The notes under the pieces were generated by a model. The model worked only from the letters and a program-made list of their open reading frames with translations, was not told the origin of the DNA and searched no databases. From positions 1-5,104 of the forward strand of contig DNPQ01000130.1 of assembly GCA_003501335.1 (NCBI GenBank): DNA of 5,104 nucleotides. The letters are read 5' to 3'. This DNA is from Bacillota bacterium. Lineage in GTDB: Bacteria > Bacillota > UBA4882 > UBA8346. The position numbers and the translations under genes are program-made. This document shows positions 1 through 5,104 of this stretch, piece by piece. The stretch's first letter is position 1, and each line of letters begins with the position of its first letter.

Positions 1-25
1 TAATTGAAAGTTAATATTATTGTAA

Positions 26-57
26 CCGGAAAGGTTTCCGGAAAGGATTTCGGAAAT
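26..57. promoter_or_regulatory. Cluster of CGGAAA repeats and small palindromes, candidate LacI-family operator
   Basis: The hexamer CGGAAA occurs three times at an exact 12-bp period (27-32, 39-44, 51-56). The cluster can be read as overlapping dyads: CCGGAAA-GG-TTTCCGG (26-41), TTTCCGGAAA (35-44) and ATTTC-G-GAAAT (47-57). LacI-family repressors bind short dyads with a central C/G step, and the divergence of half-site spacing here leaves open which dyad is bound. The cluster overlaps the putative promoter at 35-63 and lies upstream of a LacI-type gene, so autoregulation is the simplest reading. That role is inferred from position and symmetry only. Confidence 0.5.
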
Positions 58-63
58 TATAAA
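35..63 (+). promoter_or_regulatory. Possible promoter of the lacI-type/arabinofuranosidase operon
   Basis: TATAAA at 58-63 is a good -10 element. Exactly 17 bp upstream lies TTTCCG (35-40), a weak -35 that shares three of six bases with TTGACA. Transcription would start near base 70, leaving a leader of about 160 nt before the GTG start at 231. The weak -35 overlaps the CGGAAA repeats, which suits a repressed or carbon-regulated promoter. No better sigma-A pair was found in 1-230; TTGATG at 124-129 has no convincing -10 at the right distance. Confidence 0.35.
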
Positions 64-146
64 GACTTAATATCATTATTATTTCAGTCAGTTTCCCAAA
101 AAGGAGTTTGACCCGGGGCCGGATTGATGAAGAGAGCTTTTCTGAA

Positions 147-164
147 TTATTTCCGCGGAAATAA
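147..164. promoter_or_regulatory. 18-bp perfect palindrome, candidate operator in the leader
   Basis: TTATTTCCG/CGGAAATAA is perfectly symmetrical over 18 bp, with 9-bp arms and no spacer. Its half-site shares ATTTCC with the dyads at 35-44 and 47-57. The GC centre flanked by CCG/CGG and AT-rich ends resembles symmetric LacI-family operators. It lies 66 bp upstream of the LacI-type start codon and downstream of the putative promoter, so a bound repressor could act as a roadblock or loop to the 26-57 cluster. It is not a convincing intrinsic terminator, because no T-run follows it. Confidence 0.5.
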
Positions 165-218
165 GCAAGTCATTTTGCTCTTCTAAATCAATCCTGACTC
201 GGCGTTTCAATAAAAAGG

Positions 219-226
219 AAGGAGGT
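219..226 (+). promoter_or_regulatory. Shine-Dalgarno site that fixes a GTG start
   Basis: AAGGAGGT is a full match to the 16S anti-Shine-Dalgarno complement. It ends 4 nt before GTG at 231 but 16 nt before the first in-frame ATG at 243. The spacing favours GTG as the start of the LacI-type gene, adding MNST ahead of the alternative MRHATLKDV start. Confidence 0.8.
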
Positions 227-230
227 TAGA

Positions 231-1259
231 GTGAATTCAACTATGAGACATGCCACTCTAAAAGATGTCGCTAAAAAGGCTGAAGTTTCCCTGGCAACCG
301 CCTCCCGGGCTCTGAATAATCGGGAGGATGTCGACCAGGATACCAGAAAAAAAGTATTGGAAACAGCCAAGGCTCTTTCCTATAGTCCCAATCCCTTGGC
401 TCGCGGCCTTCTTTCCGGAACTACCAAAACCATTGGAGTCCTTGTATCGACGATCCAAAACCCTTTCTATGGCGAACTGGTGGCCGGTATTGAGAAGGCC
501 TTAGCCGAGGAAGGTTATACCACTATTTTATGTAACTCTCATGAAGATGCCGAGGCCGAAAGAGTGGCTGTTGAACTTCTGCTTCGAAGGCGGGTCGATG
601 GCTTAATCATCGCGCCAGTCCAGAGTAAACCGGATGGTTTAGCATTTCTCCTAGAACAGAACACTCCTTTCGTTTTCGCCGCTCGCTACATGCCCGGAGT
701 CGATACGGATTATGTTATCTGTGACGACGAATTGGTAGGGCGTATGGTCACAGACCATCTCATTGAAAAAGGATACCGGCGGATCCTGTTCATGAATTCT
801 TGCCGCAATTCCAGTGCCGAACTCAGGCAACAAGGTTATGAAAAGAGTTTGAGGTCTCATGATATCCCCATGGAGCCGGCCTTGATCCGGACTGTTGAAT
901 ACGGTCAACAAGTGGAAGAGGTTATGGATGCCGCGTTTCAAGAGGGATTAAAGCCAAGTGCCATCTTTTGCTTTTGCGATGAGATAGCCGTTGGTGTATT
1001 AAATTATTTGAACAAAGAAGGAATCAAAGTACCGGACGATATAGCTATGGCTAGTTGTGATAACTTGCCTTATACTGGTTTGTTGCAACCGCCCCTCACC
1101 AGTGTCGATGTTTCAAAGTTTGAAATGGGCGTCGAAGCGGTAAAAATTCTCCTCGCTAAAATTAAACGGGATAAGAAGAAAACGACTCAAGTGGTACTGG
1201 AACCTAAACTCATTGAACGCGCTTCTAGCAATCAAGTTATGGTGAACAACAAAAAATAA
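231..1259 (+). CDS. LacI/GalR-family transcriptional regulator
   Basis: This 342-residue protein has the full LacI architecture. The N-terminal helix-turn-helix spans about residues 9-28 (TLKDVAKKAEVSLATASRAL). A hinge helix follows (PNPLARGL, about 53-60), whose L60 aligns with the minor-groove-intercalating leucine of LacI. Then comes a periplasmic-binding-protein-like sensor core from about residue 66 (TIGVLVSTIQNPFY) to the C-terminus, including the typical GYRRILF segment and LLQPPLTSVDV near residue 284. The family binds operators as dimers and releases them, or in some members binds them, on sugar binding. The gene lies 59 bp upstream of a GH51 arabinofuranosidase with no evident terminator between them, so it probably represses its own operon in response to an arabinose-containing sugar. 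The effector is inferred from context only. The recognition helix reads TASRAL where most relatives have TVSRVL. It is unlike AraR of Bacillus, which has a GntR-type DNA-binding domain. Family assignment is secure; ligand and targets are not. Confidence 0.95.
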   Translation: MNSTMRHATLKDVAKKAEVSLATASRALNNREDVDQDTRKKVLETAKALSYSPNPLARGLLSGTTKTIGVLVSTIQNPFYGELVAGIEKALAEEGYTTILCNSHEDAEAERVAVELLLRRRVDGLIIAPVQSKPDGLAFLLEQNTPFVFAARYMPGVDTDYVICDDELVGRMVTDHLIEKGYRRILFMNSCRNSSAELRQQGYEKSLRSHDIPMEPALIRTVEYGQQVEEVMDAAFQEGLKPSAIFCFCDEIAVGVLNYLNKEGIKVPDDIAMASCDNLPYTGLLQPPLTSVDVSKFEMGVEAVKILLAKIKRDKKKTTQVVLEPKLIERASSNQVMVNNKK

Positions 1260-1318
1260 AAGTATTTTGTGCAGCTGTGAAATCTTTCTTTTGAATTTCT
1301 TTCCAAGGAGGATATAAA

Positions 1319-2815
1319 ATGAAATCAGTAAAATGTACCATTGATAAAGATTATGGAATCGGCGAGGTCGATCCGAAGTTATTTGGTTCGTTTATTGAAC
1401 ATCTAGGACGGGCGGTTTATACCGGTATTTACGAGCCCGATCATCCTTTAGCGGATGAACAGGGTTTCCGGAAAGATGTCTTGGAGTTGGTAAAATCTCT
1501 CCAAGTTCCTATCGTAAGATATCCCGGCGGGAACTTTGTTTCCGGCTATAACTGGATGGACGGCATCGGACCCAAAGATAACCGGCCCAGACGGCTTGAT
1601 TATGCCTGGCAGTCCATTGAAACCAACGAAGTGGGAATCGATGAATTTGTTGACTGGAGTAAAAAGGCGGGTGTCCAGGTGATGGCGGCGGTCAATCTGG
1701 GCACGGGAACTCCGCAAAATGCCGGGTATATGATTGAGTATTGCAACCATCCTTCAGGAACTTACTATAGTGATCTGCGCAGAAAAAATGGTCACGAAGA
1801 GCCCCATAATATTAAAGTTTGGTGCCTGGGGAACGAAATGGATGGGCCCTGGCAAACCTGTGGACTCACAGCCGAGGAATACGGGAAAAAAGCTTTGGAA
1901 ACAGCCAAAATTATGAAATGGGTCGATCCTGCTATTGAACTTGTTGCCTGCGGCAGCTCTTCTCCGGCAATGCCCAGTTATCCGGAATGGGATCGAGTCG
2001 TTCTTGAACATACTTATGAACACGTTGACTACATATCGATGCATCGCTACTATGAAAATGAAGGGAGTATTACCGATTTCCTGGCTTCCTTTGCCGATAT
2101 GGATGATTTCATTAAAACCTTGATTGCCACTGCTGATTATGTTAAGGCGAAAACCCGTAGCAAGAAGCGGCTCAAAATCTCATTTGATGAGTGGAATGTA
2201 TGGTATATCAAAAAGCAGACCCGTTTTCCCTGGGAAGTGGCTCCCCCAATTTTAGAGGATCAGTATTCTCTCTTGGATGCTTTGGTTTTTGGCGGTATGC
2301 TGTGCACGCTGCTTAACAATTCCAATCGGGTGAAGATGGCTTGCCTGGCGCAACTTGTTAATGTAATCGCCCCCATATTTACTCAAAAGGGCGGTGGAGT
2401 CATCAAACAAGCGATTTTCTATCCATTTCAACAAGTTTCTCTTTACGGCAGAGGTCAAGCAATAAAGACCTTGGTTAACTGTCCAAGTATTGAAACTAAA
2501 ATTTACGGTGACGTGCCATTGGTCCAAATTGCCGCGACTTATCATGAAGAAGACGGCAATGTGACTGTTTTTGCATTAAACTGTGATCAGCAAGAGGAAG
2601 TAGAATTAAGCTTAGATATGAGGTCCTTCGAAGATATGCGTATGATTGAACACTTAGTTATGGATGGTCCGGATTTAAATGCCAAAAATACTTTTGCGGA
2701 ACCGGATAAAGTCAAACCGAGAAGTGTTAAAATTTTAGGAAACGAAGCTGGCGCCATTCGGAAAATTGTGATGCCGAAACTTTCCTGGAACGTATTGCGG
2801 TTTTCAAAAAAATAA
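1319..2815 (+). CDS. abfA: Intracellular alpha-L-arabinofuranosidase, glycoside hydrolase family 51
   Basis: This enzyme hydrolyses terminal non-reducing alpha-L-arabinofuranosyl residues from arabino- or arabinoxylo-oligosaccharides (EC 3.2.1.55), with retention of configuration. At 498 residues it is full length for bacterial GH51. The N-terminus has the family signature GSFIEHLGRAVYTGIYEP (about 23-40), followed by RYPGGNFVSGYNW (67-79). The acid/base is E173 in WCLGNEMDGPW and the nucleophile is E291 in ISFDEWNVWY, close in number to E175 and E294 of Geobacillus stearothermophilus AbfA. A (beta/alpha)8 barrel is expected, followed by a C-terminal beta domain (about 380-498). There is no signal peptide, so it acts in the cytoplasm on imported oligosaccharides. 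AAGGAGG at 1305-1311 sits 7 nt before the ATG, supporting this start. It is probably co-transcribed with the upstream LacI-type gene. No transporter or araBAD gene is in view, so the rest of the pathway must lie elsewhere. Confidence 0.96.
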   Translation: MKSVKCTIDKDYGIGEVDPKLFGSFIEHLGRAVYTGIYEPDHPLADEQGFRKDVLELVKSLQVPIVRYPGGNFVSGYNWMDGIGPKDNRPRRLDYAWQSIETNEVGIDEFVDWSKKAGVQVMAAVNLGTGTPQNAGYMIEYCNHPSGTYYSDLRRKNGHEEPHNIKVWCLGNEMDGPWQTCGLTAEEYGKKALETAKIMKWVDPAIELVACGSSSPAMPSYPEWDRVVLEHTYEHVDYISMHRYYENEGSITDFLASFADMDDFIKTLIATADYVKAKTRSKKRLKISFDEWNVWYIKKQTRFPWEVAPPILEDQYSLLDALVFGGMLCTLLNNSNRVKMACLAQLVNVIAPIFTQKGGGVIKQAIFYPFQQVSLYGRGQAIKTLVNCPSIETKIYGDVPLVQIAATYHEEDGNVTVFALNCDQQEEVELSLDMRSFEDMRMIEHLVMDGPDLNAKNTFAEPDKVKPRSVKILGNEAGAIRKIVMPKLSWNVLRFSKK

Positions 2816-2861
2816 TAATCCAACTGGGGAAAAGAAGTTAATTCGAGAGCCCATCAAGTAA

Positions 2862-2912
2862 TTTAAAACTTGAAGCCACCGCGAGGGATAGATGGTGGCT
2901 TCAAGTTTTAAA
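2862..2912. terminator. Bidirectional intrinsic terminator between convergent genes
   Basis: A perfect 19-bp inverted repeat (2862-2880 with 2894-2912) encloses a 13-nt loop. The core GAAGCCACC/GGTGGCTTC is GC-rich. The outer part is AAAACTT on the left and AAGTTTT on the right, giving a short T-run at the 3' side on either strand. It lies 46 bp after the arabinofuranosidase stop and 39 bp beyond the stop of the minus-strand hydrolase gene, the expected place for a shared terminator. The T-run is only four bases and lies inside the stem, so efficiency is uncertain. Confidence 0.8.
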
Positions 2913-2951
2913 ATAGAGAATCGGTATGCTAGGATTAAGAACAGAGGGCTA

Positions 2952-3860
2952 TTAACGATCCCCATCGGTTAAAAATATATGATGGCCAATGCGAGCGGTT
3001 ACCTTTAAGTTAGCAGTCTGGAAAAATTTTAATCCCTCAGGAGAACTCAGTTTGGGATTGTAATAATACAAAGCTCCATAAGAAGGATCCTGGCCATTTA
3101 AGGCGGCGATGGTTGCTTGATAACTGGAATCGCTGGGAGTGATTCTTGGTAACTTTGGCACACATTTAAACTGGTTATTTTGGTAAACGACTCCCGGAAT
3201 GGTATCGGGGAAATCCCCGCTGTTCAGTCGATTTAAAATAACTGCCGCGACGGCTATTTGACCTTCAAACGGTTCATCCCCTGCTTCTGCAGTAACCACT
3301 TTTGCCAGTAATTCGACGTCTTTTTGGTCGAAGCTGGAAGGCGGTTTAATTTTGTTGCGGCGCTTTGGAAAACGGTAATTCGGAATCCGAAAATTAAGGG
3401 CTAAACTGATCGTTGGTTTTAATATATCGGGATTTGAATCATGAAACATCGTATCCGGTACGGCTTTTACTTCCATATTTAAAAATAATCCGGTTTTCGG
3501 ATTAGGACCTACATTCAATGCAACTCCGGCGATGACTTCCAATCGTTCACCCACGGAAAGTTGGCTATCGGATTTTTGCAATAGGTCGCGAACACCCAGT
3601 CCCAGATAGGGTTGGATTCGTGAACCCGCTCTTGTCCGATAGAGGACATCGCCAGCCAGGTCTTTGTTATCTTCGTCGTAACTTGTTTGCAACATCCAAT
3701 GCTGCGTGACATCCGCAGCAATTTTCACCGTATTCAGGGAATAACTGTTATCCTCATCCTGATAACGCCATTCCAAACCAGCAGAGACATTGGCATAGGC
3801 CGGAAAGGAAATCATGAATAAAAGCATGACCAGGAGTAGTAGTATTTTAATTTGATGCAT
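2952..3860 (-). CDS. Secreted SleB/CwlJ-type cell-wall hydrolase with beta-rich N-terminal domain
   Basis: This 302-residue exported protein starts with a clear signal peptide: a positive end, a leucine-rich core and AYA at 21-23 as the likely cleavage site. Residues 24-160 alternate short polar turns with amphipathic strands (AGLEWRYQ, KIAADVTQHWMLQTSY, QPYLGLGVRDLL, TISLALNFRI), as in small outer-membrane beta-barrels or a beta-sandwich. A basic linker (about 163-172) leads to a hydrolase_2 (SleB) domain at about 183-298. This domain has AEAGDEPFEGQIAVAAVILN (191-210), VVYQNNQF, the DPSYGALYYYNP segment and a final IGHHIFL. E192 corresponds to the catalytic glutamate of SleB-type lytic transglycosylases, which cleave cortex or wall peptidoglycan. 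The start is supported by GAGG at 3870-3873, 9 nt upstream. It is transcribed alone, convergent with the arabinofuranosidase and divergent from padR. The hydrolase assignment is firm; the N-terminal fold and the biological role (wall turnover or germination) are inferred. Confidence 0.88.
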   Translation of the reverse strand: MHQIKILLLLVMLLFMISFPAYANVSAGLEWRYQDEDNSYSLNTVKIAADVTQHWMLQTSYDEDNKDLAGDVLYRTRAGSRIQPYLGLGVRDLLQKSDSQLSVGERLEVIAGVALNVGPNPKTGLFLNMEVKAVPDTMFHDSNPDILKPTISLALNFRIPNYRFPKRRNKIKPPSSFDQKDVELLAKVVTAEAGDEPFEGQIAVAAVILNRLNSGDFPDTIPGVVYQNNQFKCVPKLPRITPSDSSYQATIAALNGQDPSYGALYYYNPKLSSPEGLKFFQTANLKVTARIGHHIFLTDGDR

Positions 3861-3907
3861 TTATCCATACCTCGGGTGATATTGAATGTCGAAAAATTAC
3901 TTTAATA

Positions 3908-3936
3908 ATTATATATCGACTCAAATTCCATAAAAA
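3908..3936 (-). promoter_or_regulatory. Possible promoter of the hydrolase gene
   Basis: On the minus strand a perfect TATAAT occupies 3913-3908, about 48 nt upstream of the ATG. The hexamer 17 bp further upstream is TTTTTA (3936-3931), a poor -35, so the promoter may be weak, activator-dependent or read by another sigma factor. The region is very AT-rich, so a chance TATAAT is possible. A TCGATATATA element overlaps this -10 and matches one arm of the palindrome at 4025-4053. Confidence 0.35.
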
Positions 3937-3987
3937 ATAATATTGAGCCATATTTTTATGAACTATTTTTTAAATTTGAGGAACCCC

Positions 3988-4016
3988 TTGACGGATTAGA
4001 TTTTTTTGATTAATAT
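3988..4016 (+). promoter_or_regulatory. Sigma-A type promoter of the padR operon
   Basis: TTGACG (3988-3993) and TAATAT (4011-4016) are separated by exactly 17 bp, each close to the TTGACA and TATAAT consensus. The spacer contains a run of T residues. Transcription should start near 4023, giving a leader of about 54 nt that begins almost at the left edge of the large palindrome. Confidence 0.75.
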
Positions 4017-4024
4017 ATAACTAA

Positions 4025-4053
4025 ACAATATATATCGATTCGATATATATTGT
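4025..4053. promoter_or_regulatory. 29-bp palindrome, probable PadR operator
   Basis: Two 14-bp arms, ACAATATATATCGA (4025-4038) and TCGATATATATTGT (4040-4053), are perfect inverted repeats around a single T at 4039. The dyad begins a few bases after the predicted transcription start and ends 11 bp before the ribosome binding site of padR. PadR-family regulators usually repress their own operon by binding an AT-rich dyad at the promoter, so this is very probably the autoregulatory site. A shorter ATCGAT follows at 4055-4060 and could extend it. Binding is inferred from position and symmetry. Confidence 0.75.
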
Positions 4054-4076
4054 AATCGATAAATGAGGACAAAACT

Positions 4077-4589
4077 ATGTTAGAATACATTATTCTTGGC
4101 TTTTTGATGTACGGGGACATGAGCGGCTATGATTTGAAACAATGCATGTCCAAGAGTACATCGTATTTTTTTGATGCTAGTTTTGGAAGCATCTATCCTG
4201 CTTTTAAAAGGTTGGAGGCTAAAGGGGAAATTAGTTCACGAGAGGTGGTGGACTGTGGGAAATATAAGAAACTCTATTCCATTACGGATGCCGGGAAATC
4301 AGTCTTTAGAGAATGGCTAGAACAACCGATTGAGTTTGCTAAGACTAAATTAGACCATCTGGTAAAAGTTTTTTTCTTAGGATTCTTACCGAAAGAGAAA
4401 GCAATTGAAACATTACAAGCTTTTATTAAAGAAGTGGAGCCGGTATTACATGAATTAATAGAATCCCAGCCGAAAATTAAATTAAAAACCGATATCTATC
4501 AATATTCGACACTATTGTATGGCATTAATTATTACCGGTTTATTATCGATTGGAGTCATGATTTGCTAAAGGAATTAACTAAACGATAG
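4077..4589 (+). CDS. PadR-family transcriptional regulator
   Basis: This 170-residue protein has the two-part PadR layout. The N-terminal winged helix spans about residues 4-80: LGFLMYGDMSGYDLKQ, then FGSIYPAFKRLEAKGEI as the recognition-helix region, then the wing and YSITDAGKSVFREWL. The C-terminal helical dimerisation domain (Vir_act_alpha_C type, about 85-168) includes KVFFLGFLPKEKAIETLQAF. The family acts mostly as ligand-responsive repressors of neighbouring detoxification, transport or membrane genes. TGAGGA at 4064-4069 lies 7 nt before the ATG and fixes the start. The upstream 29-bp palindrome is the likely operator, and the downstream membrane iron-sulfur gene, 12 bp after the stop, is the likely target. 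The gene and its flanks read as more AT-rich than the arabinofuranosidase operon, by eye. The inducer is unknown. Confidence 0.95.
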   Translation: MLEYIILGFLMYGDMSGYDLKQCMSKSTSYFFDASFGSIYPAFKRLEAKGEISSREVVDCGKYKKLYSITDAGKSVFREWLEQPIEFAKTKLDHLVKVFFLGFLPKEKAIETLQAFIKEVEPVLHELIESQPKIKLKTDIYQYSTLLYGINYYRFIIDWSHDLLKELTKR

Positions 4590-4601
4590 GATGAGTATAA
4601 A

Positions 4602-5104
4602 ATGACAAAAAGACAAAAAGTGCGGAAGGCTATTCTATTAATTTCGTTTCTGTTATTTCCTATCACAATTTTTTATTTATCACCTTTCTTAATTATTATG
4701 GCTGGGCTGGAAGGGATTATATCGGGAAGCTTCATTATGTTTGGAGTTTTATTGCTCGTATCCTTCTTTTTGGGACGCGTTTTTTGCGGATGGGTGTGTC
4801 CGGCCGGAGGTCTTCAAGATTGCTGCAGCATGGTATCGGGGAAAGAAGTCAAAGGTGGCTGGCGTAATTTGATTAAATATCTGATTTGGATACCCTGGCT
4901 GACTTCAATTGCTTTGATTATTATTACGGCAGGTGGAATCAAAAAGATTAATATGCTTTATTGTACCGATCATGGTATATCAGTAAGCGGACTGTGGAGT
5001 TATATACCCTATTTAGTAGTGATTGCTTTATTCGTCATCCTATCATTATTATTTGGAAAACGTTCAGCGTGTCATTATATCTGCTGGATGGCTCCGTTTA
5101 TGGT
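4602..5104 (+). CDS. Membrane 4Fe-4S binding protein, NapH/CcoG-like (partial, 3' end outside window)
   Basis: The reading frame is open from ATG 4602 to the window edge (167 codons plus two bases), so the C-terminus is missing. Hydrophobic segments at about 10-33, 43-58, 90-112 and 133-152 indicate a polytopic inner-membrane protein. After the second segment comes GRVFCGWVCPAGGLQDCC (58-75), the CxxxCP motif of polyferredoxin-like proteins such as NapH, NosR and CcoG. A second pair sits in SACHYICWMAPF (155-166), C157 and C161. C74, C75 and C121 are further cysteines. Such proteins pass electrons across or along the membrane; the donor, acceptor and substrate here are unknown. The start is chosen because ATG at 4591 closes after four codons, while AGGA at 4588-4591, overlapping the padR stop, lies 10 nt before 4602. 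Twelve bases separate it from padR, so it is almost certainly co-transcribed and under PadR control. Confidence 0.88.
   Translation, partial: MTKRQKVRKAILLISFLLFPITIFYLSPFLIIMAGLEGIISGSFIMFGVLLLVSFFLGRVFCGWVCPAGGLQDCCSMVSGKEVKGGWRNLIKYLIWIPWLTSIALIIITAGGIKKINMLYCTDHGISVSGLWSYIPYLVVIALFVILSLLFGKRSACHYICWMAPFM

Larger units (their letters stand above)
3861..4076. other. AT-rich divergent intergenic region
   Basis: These 216 bp separate the minus-strand hydrolase from padR and hold the control elements of both. Besides the two promoters and the PadR palindrome, there are two nested inverted repeats: CTCAAATT (3920-3927) with AATTTGAG (3973-3980), and CATAAAAAATA (3929-3939) with TATTTTTATG (3951-3960), the latter with one extra A on the left. 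No small gene with a ribosome binding site was seen here. Confidence 0.7.

Noticed and set aside
129..183. Possible leader terminator or attenuator (GAAGAG at 129-134 pairing with CTCTTC at 178-183 around the palindrome)
   Set aside because: The outer stem is only six base pairs with a large interior loop, and no T-run follows; a DNA operator explains the central palindrome better.
243..245. ATG as the start of the LacI-type gene
   Set aside because: It is 16 nt from the AAGGAGGT site, whereas GTG at 231 is 4 nt away; GTG is the better choice, although the ATG would also retain the whole DNA-binding domain.
188..458. Two minus-strand open frames opposite the start of the LacI-type gene
   Set aside because: They lack recognisable domains and ribosome binding sites and overlap a well-supported gene on the other strand.
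1260..1318. Search for a promoter or terminator between the LacI-type and arabinofuranosidase genes
   Set aside because: Only T/A-rich sequence and a ribosome binding site are present, with no stem-loop or convincing -35/-10 pair, so the two genes are treated as one operon.
1448..2823. Several open frames of 60-100 codons inside or opposite the arabinofuranosidase gene
   Set aside because: They show no domain or signal resemblance, and the GH51 frame is continuous and full length, so these are shadow frames.
3515..3721. A 68-codon minus-strand frame inside the hydrolase gene
   Set aside because: It lies in another frame of the same strand within a complete signal-peptide-plus-hydrolase gene and resembles nothing known.
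4591..4605. ATG at 4591 as the start of the gene after padR
   Set aside because: It meets a TGA after four codons; the membrane protein frame starts at 4602.
1..5104. CRISPR arrays, tRNA, rRNA, insertion sequences or phage genes
   Set aside because: No regularly spaced long repeats, cloverleaf, transposase or integrase motifs were seen on either strand.

Overview
The window looks like chromosomal DNA from a spore-forming, probably diderm, member of the Firmicutes (Bacillota). The evidence is moderate to low GC content, strong AAGGAGG-type ribosome binding sites, a LacI regulator with a GH51 arabinofuranosidase, a SleB/CwlJ-type cell-wall hydrolase and a PadR regulator. The diderm suggestion rests only on the beta-strand-rich, outer-membrane-barrel-like N-terminal half of the hydrolase. 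No species can be named from the sequence.

Layout. Bases 1-230 are a non-coding control region with repeated CGGAAA/TTTCCG motifs, a possible promoter and an 18-bp perfect palindrome. Next come two same-strand genes: a LacI-family repressor (231-1259, GTG start) and, 59 bp later, an intracellular GH51 alpha-L-arabinofuranosidase (1319-2815). They look like one sugar-responsive operon for releasing L-arabinose from imported arabino-oligosaccharides, with the repressor probably acting on sites in 1-230. A 19-bp perfect stem at 2862-2912 lies between this operon and the convergent next gene and probably terminates both.

On the minus strand, 3860-2952 encodes a secreted protein made of a signal peptide, a beta-rich domain and a C-terminal SleB-like hydrolase. 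An AT-rich divergent region (3861-4076) separates it from a second plus-strand operon. This region has a well-formed sigma-A promoter followed by a 29-bp palindrome with 14-bp arms, very likely the PadR operator. The operon encodes a PadR-family repressor (4077-4589) and, 12 bp after its stop, a polytopic membrane protein with NapH/CcoG-like iron-sulfur cysteine motifs (from 4602, cut by the window end).

I see no phage, transposon, CRISPR, tRNA or rRNA. The most unusual items are the barrel-like/SleB domain combination and the PadR operator, which has a matching half-site over the putative promoter of the divergent hydrolase gene.
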